Both the position numbers and the translations under genes were made by a program. A stretch of 64,000 nucleotides of DNA, taken from NCBI GenBank assembly GCA_040905145.1, contig JBBDSC010000155.1:1-64000 (forward strand), given 5' to 3'. The stretch comes from DATGMS01 sp040905145. Its GTDB lineage: Bacteria > Bacteroidota > Bacteroidia > Cytophagales > Cyclobacteriaceae. This document shows positions 8,127 to 16,926 of this stretch, one piece after another (the stretch's first letter is position 1; each line of letters starts with the position of its first letter). The notes under the pieces were generated by a model. That model did not search any database. It was not told where the DNA came from and saw only the letters and a program-made list of their open reading frames with translations.

Positions 8127-9704
8127 TTATTTTGCGTATTTGGGAGAAATTTCTTTGGCAGCTTTTTCAAGGATTTCGCCGGCGGTATCCAGATCACCTT
8201 TTTTTATGGCTGTTAATCCATCTGGATAATGTGTAGTCAACAAGGTATAGAAATCCCTTTCAAAAGCCCTGGCACTTTCTACCGGCACATCGTCCATTAA
8301 TCCCCGTGTGGAGGCATAAATAATAGCTACCTGTAATTCAACAGCAACTGGGGAATATTGTCCCTGTTTCAGAATTTCCTGATTTCTTCTTCCTCTTTCG
8401 ATCGTTCTCTTTGTAGTTGGGTCTAAATCGGATCCAAATTTAGAGAAAGCTTCCAGTTCACGGAACTGTGCCTGATCAAGCTTCAAGGTACCCGCCACTT
8501 TTTTCATGGCTTTGATCTGGGCATTACCGCCCACTCTGGAAACGGATATGCCCACGTTAATAGCTGGACGGATCCCCGCATTGAACAAGTTGGTTTCCAA
8601 GAATATTTGTCCGTCGGTAATTGAAATAACATTGGTAGGAATATAGGCAGAAACGTCACCCGCTTGTGTCTCAATAATTGGGAGAGCGGTCAAAGATCCG
8701 CCACCTTTTACCAAATGCTTAATAGAGTCCGGCAAATCATTCATTTCCCGGGCAATTTTATCCGATGAATTGATTTTAGCCGCTCTTTCCAGTAGTCTTG
8801 AGTGAAGGTAAAACACATCACCAGGATAAGCTTCACGTCCCGGAGGTCTTCTCAAAAGAAGGGAAACTTCACGGTAAGCTACAGCTTGTTTGGATAAATC
8901 ATCAAACACCACAAGGGCAGGGCGACCGGTATCCCTGAAAAACTCCCCCACTGCCGCTCCGGTAAAAGGGGCAAAAAACTGCATCGGAGCAGGATCAGCT
9001 GCCGAAGCACTCACCACTACAGTATAGGGAAGCGCACCGCCTTTTTCCAAGGCTGCTACTATATTGGCAACTGTAGATGCTTTCTGACCAATGGCCACAT
9101 AAATACAATATACAGGCTCCCCTCTATCATAAAACTCCTTTTGGTTAAGAATGGTATCGATGGTTACCGCAGTTTTTCCAGTCTGACGGTCACCAATGAT
9201 CAGTTCACGCTGACCTCTTCCTATAGGGATCATGGCATCTATAGATTTGATGCCTGTTTGAAGGGGTTCTGTTACAGGCTCACGGTAAATTACCCCCGGA
9301 GCTTTACGTTCCAATGGCATTTCGTATAATTCACCTTTCAATGGGCCTTTTCCATCGATAGGTACACCAAGTGTATCTATGACCCTTCCCAGCATCCCTT
9401 CACCTACTTGCAGGGACGCAATGCTTTTGGTCCTTTTTACAGTATCCCCTTCTTTAACGCTTTTTGGATCACCAAATAATACGGCTCCCACATTATCTTC
9501 TTCAAGATTAAGCACCATCCCTTTAATGCCATTTTCAAACTCGATCAACTCACCGGCCTGTACCTTAGAAAGTCCATAGATCCGGGCTACACCGTCACCT
9601 ACTTGGAGGACGGTCCCTATTTCTTCAAGGTCAGCTTTTGTTTTTGCACCAGAAAGCTGTTCTCTCAATATAGCTGAAACTTCATCAGGTCTTACATCTG
9701 CCAT
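8127..9704 (-). CDS. atpA: F0F1 ATP synthase subunit alpha
   Basis: This is the non-catalytic nucleotide-binding subunit of F1. The 525 residues include the Walker A motif GDRQTGKT at 171-178, VVFDDLSKQA (Walker B region) and the alpha/beta signature RPAINVGISVSRVG, which in alpha carries the Arg finger. The length and N-terminus (MADVRPDEVSAILREQL) match bacterial alpha subunits. It lies 33 bases after atpH and 54 before atpG. Confidence 0.97.
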   Translation of the reverse strand: MADVRPDEVSAILREQLSGAKTKADLEEIGTVLQVGDGVARIYGLSKVQAGELIEFENGIKGMVLNLEEDNVGAVLFGDPKSVKEGDTVKRTKSIASLQVGEGMLGRVIDTLGVPIDGKGPLKGELYEMPLERKAPGVIYREPVTEPLQTGIKSIDAMIPIGRGQRELIIGDRQTGKTAVTIDTILNQKEFYDRGEPVYCIYVAIGQKASTVANIVAALEKGGALPYTVVVSASAADPAPMQFFAPFTGAAVGEFFRDTGRPALVVFDDLSKQAVAYREVSLLLRRPPGREAYPGDVFYLHSRLLERAAKINSSDKIAREMNDLPDSIKHLVKGGGSLTALPIIETQAGDVSAYIPTNVISITDGQIFLETNLFNAGIRPAINVGISVSRVGGNAQIKAMKKVAGTLKLDQAQFRELEAFSKFGSDLDPTTKRTIERGRRNQEILKQGQYSPVAVELQVAIIYASTRGLMDDVPVESARAFERDFYTLLTTHYPDGLTAIKKGDLDTAGEILEKAAKEISPKYAK

Positions 9705-9737
9705 TATTATATTGTTAGATTATTTATCGCTAATTAT

Positions 9738-10298
9738 TTAATATTTTTTCTCGTATAGGTTCTGTGTGAATTTCAACTGAAGCATTTTCAATTTACTGTT
9801 CAAGGATTCGTCAATTTGCCTATCACCAATAGTAAGGACGAAGCCTCCTATCAAATCTTTCTCTGTCTTTTCGATCAACTCCACTGAGCCCTTTCCCGAA
9901 ATCTCCTTGACAATACCAATAAAAGATTTCCTTAACTCTTCGTCAATGGGGAAGGTGGTTACAATTTCGGCCTCTTGAATGCCCTTATGGATATTGTATA
10001 GCTTGTGAAATTCTTTGGCTGAAGCCAACAGAACATTTTCCCGTCCTTTTTGGGACAAGACATTGAAATATGTAATCGTTAACGGAGAGACATCTTTAGC
10101 AAATAGAGCTTTTAGAACATTTAATTTCTTTTCGGATTCAATAACAGGGCTTTGTAGCATAACCGTAAGATCACGGTTGGACCTTCCCATTTTCAAAAGT
10201 TTGATCATGTCTTGATGTACTGCTTCCAACTCCCCCTTCTCCACAGAAAGTTCCAACAAAGATTTGGCATATCGGGAAGCTACTCTAATTACTGACAT
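9738..10298 (-). CDS. atpH: F0F1 ATP synthase subunit delta
   Basis: Delta joins the peripheral stalk to the top of F1. The 186-residue protein begins with the family's N-terminal pattern (RVASRYAKSLLELSVEKG) and has the C-terminal region IGGFVLTIGDRQIDESLNSKL, which matches the OSCP/delta signature. It lies between atpF (9 bases upstream) and atpA in the standard order. Confidence 0.94.
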   Translation of the reverse strand: MSVIRVASRYAKSLLELSVEKGELEAVHQDMIKLLKMGRSNRDLTVMLQSPVIESEKKLNVLKALFAKDVSPLTITYFNVLSQKGRENVLLASAKEFHKLYNIHKGIQEAEIVTTFPIDEELRKSFIGIVKEISGKGSVELIEKTEKDLIGGFVLTIGDRQIDESLNSKLKMLQLKFTQNLYEKKY

Positions 10299-10307
10299 TG
10301 CTTATGA

Positions 10308-10802
10308 TTAATTTAATTTAAGGTCTTTAACAAATTCTTTAACCAATTCTTTCTGCTCTTTCTCTGAGGAAAGGTTCTTTCTCATCAGCTTCTCGGCCAC
10401 TTCCAAAGATATTTCTGCTACTTGGATCTTTATGTCAGTAATAGCAGCCAATTTTTCGTTTTCTATAACGTCCTTGGCTTCTTCTATCATTTTTGAGGTA
10501 ACTTTAGAAGCATCCTCTCTTGCCTGCTCCATGATATTAGCAGAGTATTCATTGGCTTTCTTAAGAATTTCATCCCTTTCTATCCTGGCCTGCAGAAGCA
10601 GCTTTTCATTTTCGGCTACAAGATTGGCCATTTCAGTACGTGCAATTTCAGCCGCCTTAATGGAACTTTCAATAGCACCTTCCCTTTCTTCTAGAGCAGC
10701 AAGGATAGGTTTCCAAGCAAATTTGGCAAGGATAATCAACAGGACTATGAAGCCCAAAGCTTGCCAGATGATTAATCCGGACTCAGGTATTATAAGATCC
10801 AT
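10308..10802 (-). CDS. atpF: F0F1 ATP synthase subunit b
   Basis: Peripheral stalk subunit, 164 residues. There is one N-terminal membrane helix (about residues 9-28: IIWQALGFIVLLIILAKFAW), then PILAALEEREGAIESSI, a standard b-subunit motif, and a long charged helix rich in Ala, Glu and Lys. The order atpE-atpF-atpH and the length are typical. It starts 81 bases after atpE, the largest gap inside the operon. Confidence 0.94.
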   Translation of the reverse strand: MDLIIPESGLIIWQALGFIVLLIILAKFAWKPILAALEEREGAIESSIKAAEIARTEMANLVAENEKLLLQARIERDEILKKANEYSANIMEQAREDASKVTSKMIEEAKDVIENEKLAAITDIKIQVAEISLEVAEKLMRKNLSSEKEQKELVKEFVKDLKLN

Positions 10803-10883
10803 CTATTAATATTTAATTTTTCGGTTTTTTGTCCCAAATTAGTTAGAGGAACGGCTCTAATGCCGTCCCTCAACTGAATTTTC

Positions 10884-11141
10884 TTAGAAAGTAAGGTTAT
10901 TGTTAAGGGCAATAAGTAGACAAACTACTACTGCAAACAACGAAACCACCTCAATAAGAGCTGCAATGATCAACATGGCAGTTTGAATCTTTCCAGCAGC
11001 CTCAGGCTGACGGGCAATTCCTTCCATAGCCTGACCACCGATACGACCAATACCCAGACCTGCGCCTACCGCAACAATTCCAGCACCGATACCCGCACCC
11101 ATAAGTGCAAATCCAGCAGTCAATAATAATGAAGTTAACAT
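10884..11141 (-). CDS. atpE: F0F1 ATP synthase subunit c
   Basis: This is the proteolipid that forms the rotor ring. It has 85 residues as two membrane helices joined by a polar loop (ARQPEA, about 43-48). The ion-carrying carboxylate is Glu64 in AALIEVVSLF. The positions that hold Gln and Ser in Na+-type rings (as in Ilyobacter) are hydrophobic here (GLGIG, IEVV), so a proton-driven ring is inferred. The helix 1 Gly repeats (GAGIGAG, GAGLGIG) are typical for c subunits. Confidence 0.95.
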   Translation of the reverse strand: MLTSLLLTAGFALMGAGIGAGIVAVGAGLGIGRIGGQAMEGIARQPEAAGKIQTAMLIIAALIEVVSLFAVVVCLLIALNNNLTF

Positions 11142-11174
11142 ACGTGTTTATTTATATAAATTGAACAAAGAAAT

Positions 11175-12221
11175 TTAATGATCTTTAGCAAAGCTATGTT
11201 GATCTTTCCCATAACTATGCTCCGCTACCGCAGAACCGATATACATCGCCGAAAACAAGGTGAATACATATGCCTGAATTGTAGCAACCAATAATTCAAT
11301 AATGTTGATAAAGATCACCATTAAAGTACTTGCCACACCTACCGCATAGGATTCAAATACAAATATAAGTCCTATAAAGCTAAGGATTACAATATGACCG
11401 GCGGTGATCGCTACAAATAACCTCACGGTCAAAGCAAAGGGTTTGGTGAACAAACCTATAATTTCGACAGGGACTATAATAAACAATAAAGGCCAAGGAA
11501 CTCCCGGTGTAGCAAATACATGCTTCCAATACTCCTTGTTCCCGTTAAAATTGGTAATGAGAAATGTAATAATTGCTAAAGTTACAGTAACAGCAATATT
11601 TCCCGTTAAATTGGCGGCCCCAGGAACCAAACCCAAAAGGTTTCCTATCCAAATAAAGAAAAACAACGTCAATAAGTAAGGTGTGAAATGCTTGTATCTG
11701 GGACCAATATTGGGAAGTGCGATCTCATCCCTAACAAAAATAACAATGGGTTCTATAAAGGAAGCAATGCCTTTGGGAGCGGAGGCAGGATTCTTCTTAT
11801 AATATTTGGAAGAAGATAAAAGTAGATACAACATCACAGCTATTACAATAAACAGCATCGCCACATTTTTGGTTATTGACAAATCAATAAAACTCCTGCT
11901 TTCATCAACCGCTTTTAATTTATCATGGTCATCAATATAATAACCTTCATACTCCTCACCAAATGTATGTGTTAAGGGATCTTTGAAATCAGAGGAGGAA
12001 TAAAACTCAAAACCTCTATCCTGGGAATAAACAATGATCGGTAGAGGTAAAGTGATATGGGTATGACCAAAAGTAGCAAAATGCCACTCATGGGAATCTT
12101 TAATATGGTGCATGATAAAACCTGTCTTATCCTCTTCACCTGATGCAGCAAAAGTTGGGTGAGAAAATGCCAGTAAAAACACTGACAGTAAGACACTTAA
12201 ACAAAGAGTTTTATGGATCAT
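11175..12221 (-). CDS. atpB: F0F1 ATP synthase subunit a
   Basis: This is the stator channel subunit. It has a signal-like N-terminus (MIHKTLCLSVLLSVFLLAFS) and a long periplasmic N-terminal region of roughly 110 residues, as is common in Bacteroidota. At least five membrane segments follow. The conserved helix with the essential Arg is KPFALTVRLFVAITAGHIV, and the last helix has LLVATIQAYVFTLFSAMYI. An in-frame TTG at 12224 directly precedes the chosen ATG at 12221. It lies 19 bases after the small membrane protein gene. Confidence 0.94.
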   Translation of the reverse strand: MIHKTLCLSVLLSVFLLAFSHPTFAASGEEDKTGFIMHHIKDSHEWHFATFGHTHITLPLPIIVYSQDRGFEFYSSSDFKDPLTHTFGEEYEGYYIDDHDKLKAVDESRSFIDLSITKNVAMLFIVIAVMLYLLLSSSKYYKKNPASAPKGIASFIEPIVIFVRDEIALPNIGPRYKHFTPYLLTLFFFIWIGNLLGLVPGAANLTGNIAVTVTLAIITFLITNFNGNKEYWKHVFATPGVPWPLLFIIVPVEIIGLFTKPFALTVRLFVAITAGHIVILSFIGLIFVFESYAVGVASTLMVIFINIIELLVATIQAYVFTLFSAMYIGSAVAEHSYGKDQHSFAKDH

Positions 12222-12240
12222 CAAATCAATTGTTATTAGC

Positions 12241-12627
12241 CTATTTTGAACGAGGGCGCAAATTAGTTATAAAGGCGTATATATCAAACAATAAATACAA
12301 CAAATAAATGGTAAAGAAATCAACTACAAACCAAAGTATATTTTCAGTTCCCCTCCACAAAAAAATGAAAACAAAGCCCAAACTCGCCAACAATCTGATT
12401 AAACCCACCCCCAAAAGAATAGGGACCGAATTTTCTTTACTGAGTTTCAAGAGATATTGGGAGAGCAGGCCAGTAATTAGTGTCAACACAAAATAAAACA
12501 ATACCACTGTCCCAGCATTTTCATGAACCCAATAGGGTCCCCATAACTTTTTTAGCAAAAATATTATTCCAGCCACAAGAAATGTAAAAGCAACTATTCT
12601 GGAGGTATATACAAGAAGAAATTTCAT
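12241..12627 (-). CDS. Small ATP-synthase-operon membrane protein (AtpI/subunit-I-like position)
   Basis: A 128-residue protein with four hydrophobic segments and a positively charged end (NLRPRSK). It lies between the AtpZ-like gene and atpB, the place usually held by subunit I/AtpI-type proteins that help c-ring assembly or Mg2+ supply. No catalytic motif is visible and the sequence itself is not distinctive, so the role is inferred from position only. Confidence 0.6.
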   Translation of the reverse strand: MKFLLVYTSRIVAFTFLVAGIIFLLKKLWGPYWVHENAGTVVLFYFVLTLITGLLSQYLLKLSKENSVPILLGVGLIRLLASLGFVFIFLWRGTENILWFVVDFFTIYLLYLLFDIYAFITNLRPRSK

Positions 12628-12649
12628 TATCTATTAATAAACATTACTG

Positions 12650-12904
12650 TTAAGGCTTTTTATTTTTCTCCTCATTACGTTCATCCTGTTTTAAGGAGCG
12701 GAATAGCTGATAAAAAGAAATAAAAATAGAGGCAAAACAAAAAAGAAGAACCCATACAGGAAAATGCATCTGGCTTCTTTTTTGCACCTCAAGGCCCGCC
12801 CATGTTCCTAGTCCTATTATAGCACACATTTGGAAAGCCAACCCAACATATTTCATATATCCCGATGAGTTATTTTGAGACAATTTTCTTTCCCTGTTCG
12901 CCAC
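12650..12904 (-). CDS. AtpZ/AtpI family protein
   Basis: An 84-residue protein with two membrane helices. YMKYVGLAFQM and GTWAGLEVQ are the family signature of small F0F1-associated proteins. The start is uncertain. A GTG at 12904 gives 84 residues and overlaps the bactofilin gene by 35 bases. The ATG at 12859 gives 69 residues and leaves a short gap, but would start inside the conserved motif. The longer form is kept for that reason. Confidence 0.78.
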   Translation of the reverse strand: MANRERKLSQNNSSGYMKYVGLAFQMCAIIGLGTWAGLEVQKRSQMHFPVWVLLFCFASIFISFYQLFRSLKQDERNEEKNKKP

Positions 12905-13295
12905 TGTTGTTGATGACTGGCTTTTCTTTTTCCACTTGGCCTGTCATATTGCATTTCCCATTAAACAGGGCACCGTTTTCGATGATCAATTTCTTCGCAA
13001 AAATATCCCCATTAATATAGGCAGTTCTTTTGAGGTACAATGTTTCGGAACAATGGATTTCACCATCTATATGTCCGGATACTTCAGCCTCTAGGGCATG
13101 GATATCCCCTATCACGTGGGCCACATCCCCGATAACTATCTTATTGCCTGACTTAAGTGCCCCTTCCACTTTTCCTTCTACCCGAATATTTCCATTGGTA
13201 ATGATATCTCCTACTATGCTGGTCTCCTGGGCAATCAAATTGCTGGAGGTGACCATTTCAGTGGTGGATTTTTTCACTTCGTTCTTATTTGACAT
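12870..13295 (-). CDS. Bactofilin (polymer-forming cytoskeletal protein), paralogue 1
   Basis: The 141 residues form one bactofilin domain: repeated short beta strands of a right-handed beta-helix (NIRVEGKVEGAL, VIGDIHALEAEVSGHIDGEI, LYLKRTAYINGDI), flanked by short disordered tails. Bactofilins polymerise without nucleotides and position cell-wall enzymes. The ATG at 13295 follows the stop of the M23 peptidase gene after a single base; a TTG nine bases earlier is less likely. The pairing with an M23 peptidase recalls the bactofilin/LytM pairs known from Helicobacter (CcmA with Csd proteins). A scaffold for that peptidase is inferred. Confidence 0.9.
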   Translation of the reverse strand: MSNKNEVKKSTTEMVTSSNLIAQETSIVGDIITNGNIRVEGKVEGALKSGNKIVIGDVAHVIGDIHALEAEVSGHIDGEIHCSETLYLKRTAYINGDIFAKKLIIENGALFNGKCNMTGQVEKEKPVINNSGEQGKKIVSK

Positions 13296-13296
13296 G

Positions 13297-14166
13297 CTAA
13301 TCAAATGTTATAAATTCCTGGGGATTTAAGGGATTTCCTTTGTACCATAATTCTATATGGAGATGCTGGCCCGTGGTTTGTTCTCCGGTATTTCCAATAA
13401 TAGAAACGATCTCCCCACCTTTTACAGGATCCCCTAAATTTTTTAATAATACAGAATTATGTTTATAAATAGAAATCAATTCATTTGAATGCTGAACACT
13501 GATCACATATCCAGTTTCCAAAGTCCATGAAGCAAATATAACGGTGCCGTCCGCTATGGATTTTACCGGTTCATTCTCTGCAGAGACAATATCCACACCG
13601 AAATGGCTTTTTGCAGGTTCAAACCCTCCTGTCACTACCCCTTTTAAGGGTGGGAAGAAATAGGCGTCCGAAAATGATCTGCTGGTAATGGTGACAAAAC
13701 TTTTTTCGTCCACCGGTCTGGATTCAAACTCTTCAATGATGTCTTTGGTGGCTTGGCTGGTTTTATAAAGGTCTATTTCTCCTCTTTTTACCTCCAGGGA
13801 AACGGCAGTATCTGCTTCCTCTATGGTCTCCTCCACCTCCTCCCCAGCAATTATGCGCTGGATATTCATTACATACCGGTCCTTGGCCTCAACTTCCAAA
13901 AGCAGGGAATCCACTGTCTGGGACAAGGCATAAATTCTGGCCATATTTTCTGTTTCTATATAAACAGGATCAAACCACCTGGATAAAAGTGTTTTGGACA
14001 AGACCAGGGAAACTGCAAAACAGGTCATAAACAGAAACAACAACAATAATCCTATTCTGACTTTCGTAATACTAAATGAGGTAATGACAGAAAAGTCTTC
14101 CTTCCTTCGTATGACGAATAGGAATTTCTTTTCTATCCAGTTTTTCGCTTTTTGTTGAATATTCAA
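13297..14166 (-). CDS. M23 family (LytM-type) peptidoglycan endopeptidase
   Basis: A 289-residue protein with one N-terminal membrane segment (about residues 34-56), a coiled linker and a C-terminal M23 domain. The zinc ligands are visible: HFGVD (H and D) and the HLHIE motif near the end. It should cleave peptide crosslinks in the periplasm. The start is a TTG (14166), as no ATG lies before the membrane segment. It heads a run with a bactofilin and the ATP synthase genes, and the bactofilin start lies one base beyond its stop. Confidence 0.88.
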   Translation of the reverse strand: MNIQQKAKNWIEKKFLFVIRRKEDFSVITSFSITKVRIGLLLLFLFMTCFAVSLVLSKTLLSRWFDPVYIETENMARIYALSQTVDSLLLEVEAKDRYVMNIQRIIAGEEVEETIEEADTAVSLEVKRGEIDLYKTSQATKDIIEEFESRPVDEKSFVTITSRSFSDAYFFPPLKGVVTGGFEPAKSHFGVDIVSAENEPVKSIADGTVIFASWTLETGYVISVQHSNELISIYKHNSVLLKNLGDPVKGGEIVSIIGNTGEQTTGQHLHIELWYKGNPLNPQEFITFD

Positions 14167-14195
14167 TTCAATGGGGGTTTAAACTTATTGCGACA

Positions 14196-14203
14196 CAAAA
14201 ATA
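14196..14203 (-). promoter_or_regulatory. Putative -7 box for the M23-bactofilin-atp run
   Basis: On the minus strand the bases read TATTTTTG, matching TAnnTTTG, 30 bases before the M23 start. No clear -33 TTTG is seen. If real, it would drive the peptidase, the bactofilin and perhaps the ATP synthase genes together. Confidence 0.38.
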
Positions 14204-14277
14204 GGATATTAAATGGAAGCATTTAAATATTTAACTCAAAAGAACTAATTTGGCACTTTATAATCGGTGAACATTCA

Positions 14278-16923
14278 ATGAATAAAAAGATTCAATATAT
14301 CTTTTTTTTGATCATATGCTCAATAATGGGATGTTCTTCCCAGAAGGATACCTTTATGAACAGGCTGTTCCATAATACAACGGCCCGTTTTAATGCCTAT
14401 TATCTTGCGAAAGAAAAAATAGCAGAACTGGAGAGCAACATTCAAACAAGCCATCAGGAAGATTTTTCCCAGGTGTTGCCTATATTCTATCCTATAGACA
14501 GTGCTATAATTCAGGAAAACGAAGATTTAATAAAAGAAGCCCGGGAATTGGCGTCCAAGGCCATTGATTGGCATAAAATCAGCAAATGGGTAGATCCCAG
14601 TTATTTTTTGATTGGAAAGCTGGATTATTATCAAGCTGATTTTGATGAGGCGATGAATACCTTTAAATACCTGAATGTAAACAGCAAGCAAAAAGATGTC
14701 CGCCATTTGTCCCTGGTTCAACTTCTAAGGGTATTTATTGACCTGAGGCGGTTTGATGATGCTGCCTATGTAATCGATTTTTTATCCAAAGAACCAGAAA
14801 TCAACAATGAAAACATGCAATACCTGTATAAAACCCTTGCTTATTATTATGAGGTAAGGGGAGAACAGGACATGATGGTGCCAGCCTTAAATAAGACCAT
14901 TGAAAATACCGATGATAAAAAAGAAAAGTCAAGGCTAAACTTCATTATGGGCCAGCTTTATCAAAGGGCAGGGTTGGATGCATTTGCTTATGAATATTAT
15001 CAGCAATCCTTGAATGGCAATCCTCCCTACGAAATGACCTTTTTCGCACAACTTTACTCTCAGCAAGTGGCTGAATTGGAAAAAAGCAGGGACTTTAAAA
15101 GAGTAAGAAACTATTATGACGGCTTATATAAAGACAGAAAAAACAAAGACCTGAGAGACGTTATATTGTATGAAAAAGCTATTTTTGAACTGAAGCAGGA
15201 GGAATTGGACAAAGCCATTGAGCTACTCACACTGGCCGCCAAAGAACCTGGCAATAACCCAAAGCAAAAAGGATACATTTATCAAAAGTTAGGGGAAATT
15301 TATTTTGAGGAGAAAAAAAACTATCAAGTCACTAAACACTTTTTGGATTTAGCCCTTCAAAATTTCAAAGAAACAGATAGCCAATTTGGTCAACTTTCAC
15401 TACAAAAGGAGGTTCTTGATAAATATGTTTATAACTATGAATTGATTCAAAAGAATGATAGTTTGCTGAACCTAAGCAAACTAAGCCTTGAAGAACAAGA
15501 TGCCTTCGCGGAACAGTTTATTAAAAATGAAGAGGAAAGATTGTTAAGAGAGGCTGAGGAAGCGAATGCCCCTAAATCCACAAATATTTTCAATAATCTG
15601 TTGGCTTTAGGGGGAGGGGGCGCAGGATCGAGCAGCACATTTTACTGGAACAATTCCCTGGCCATGCAACAAGGTGCCATAGAATTTGCAAGAGTATGGG
15701 GAAACAGACCATTGGAAGATAATTGGAGAAGGAACAACAGAGGTTTTAATGAAAATCCGAAGATGGAGGTTTCATCTGAGTTGGATAGCGTGCTTGCAAG
15801 TGAGCCCAACAGTGAAGAACCCGCCGATAATATTGTTCTTCCCGATAAAGAAACACTTCTTATGAACATCCCCAGGGACAGCGCCAGTCAGGAAAAAATG
15901 AATGCGGAAATGGAAGAAGCTTATTTCCTGTTAGGGAAATTGCTTTTCTTTGATCTGAATGAACCCGGCCTCTCCATTGATTATCTGGAAAAATTAATCC
16001 AAAATTATCCGGAAACGATCAGAAAACCAGAGACTTATTATACCCTGTACCTGGCCGCAAAAGAAATAAATGGGCATGCTGCCCAATATGCTGATCTGCT
16101 GAAATCGGAATTTCCCGAATCACAATACACCAAATCCCTCAATAACCCGGAAAGAACCTCCGGAAACGAAGCTAATTTAGCGTCTGCACAAAACTACCGG
16201 AGAGCATATAGGATGTATTCAGAGGGTGGTTTTGATTCATCCCGGTCCATCATTCGACAGACTTTGGACAAGTATTCCCTGACCAAAAACACTGAAAAGT
16301 TATTGTTGCTGGACATCATGATTTCAGGGAAACTGGGTGAAAATGAAATCTATAGGACAAGATTGGAAAAATACATCCAAAACACCGCTGACCCTGAGCT
16401 GGTAGAAATGGCAAGGAATATGCTTTCAGCTCTAACGGGAATAAAAGAAGGGGAAAAGCAAGCTATGGAATCGCCTGTTGATTTACCTGATTCCACAGAC
16501 ACTAAGGATCATCCGGTAGATCTTGAAAATGAGCCAATCGAAAATGAATCTTCCCCTTATACCTTAAATCTTAAACAAACGCATATTTTCGTATTGGCTA
16601 TGGAACCTCAACAATCCTCTGAAGGCAAAAACCTTACTGCTGATCTGGAAAATTTTCATGGACAACATTTCCCAAACGAAAGGCTCAGAACTGGTAATAT
16701 ATCATTTACAAAAGAAAACACCATTGTAATCATCAGTCCCTTTAGCAATGCGGCAAAAGCACTTGCTTATAGAAAAGAATTTTTAAAGAGTTTTAACACG
16801 GATTCATTATCCGAGGAATTAAAAATGAGTAGTTTTGTTATTTCTATAGAAAATTTTCAAGAACTTAACAAAAGAAAAAACATAGAAGAATACAAGACTT
16901 TCTATCAAGAGTCTTACCAATAG
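14278..16923 (+). CDS. sprE: Type IX secretion/gliding lipoprotein SprE/PorW
   Basis: An 881-residue lipoprotein. The lipobox is SIMGC near residue 19, followed by the characteristic start of the mature protein (KDTFMNRLFHNTTARFNAYY). Many TPR-like helical pairs follow through about residue 380. A low-complexity acidic stretch precedes a second TPR block, and a small C-terminal domain ends the protein. SprE/PorW is needed for T9SS function and is thought to link the PorK/N ring to other parts of the machine. It is followed after three bases by PBP1A, so secretion and wall synthesis genes share a transcript here. Confidence 0.88.
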   Translation: MNKKIQYIFFLIICSIMGCSSQKDTFMNRLFHNTTARFNAYYLAKEKIAELESNIQTSHQEDFSQVLPIFYPIDSAIIQENEDLIKEARELASKAIDWHKISKWVDPSYFLIGKLDYYQADFDEAMNTFKYLNVNSKQKDVRHLSLVQLLRVFIDLRRFDDAAYVIDFLSKEPEINNENMQYLYKTLAYYYEVRGEQDMMVPALNKTIENTDDKKEKSRLNFIMGQLYQRAGLDAFAYEYYQQSLNGNPPYEMTFFAQLYSQQVAELEKSRDFKRVRNYYDGLYKDRKNKDLRDVILYEKAIFELKQEELDKAIELLTLAAKEPGNNPKQKGYIYQKLGEIYFEEKKNYQVTKHFLDLALQNFKETDSQFGQLSLQKEVLDKYVYNYELIQKNDSLLNLSKLSLEEQDAFAEQFIKNEEERLLREAEEANAPKSTNIFNNLLALGGGGAGSSSTFYWNNSLAMQQGAIEFARVWGNRPLEDNWRRNNRGFNENPKMEVSSELDSVLASEPNSEEPADNIVLPDKETLLMNIPRDSASQEKMNAEMEEAYFLLGKLLFFDLNEPGLSIDYLEKLIQNYPETIRKPETYYTLYLAAKEINGHAAQYADLLKSEFPESQYTKSLNNPERTSGNEANLASAQNYRRAYRMYSEGGFDSSRSIIRQTLDKYSLTKNTEKLLLLDIMISGKLGENEIYRTRLEKYIQNTADPELVEMARNMLSALTGIKEGEKQAMESPVDLPDSTDTKDHPVDLENEPIENESSPYTLNLKQTHIFVLAMEPQQSSEGKNLTADLENFHGQHFPNERLRTGNISFTKENTIVIISPFSNAAKALAYRKEFLKSFNTDSLSEELKMSSFVISIENFQELNKRKNIEEYKTFYQESYQ

Positions 16924-16926
16924 ATT

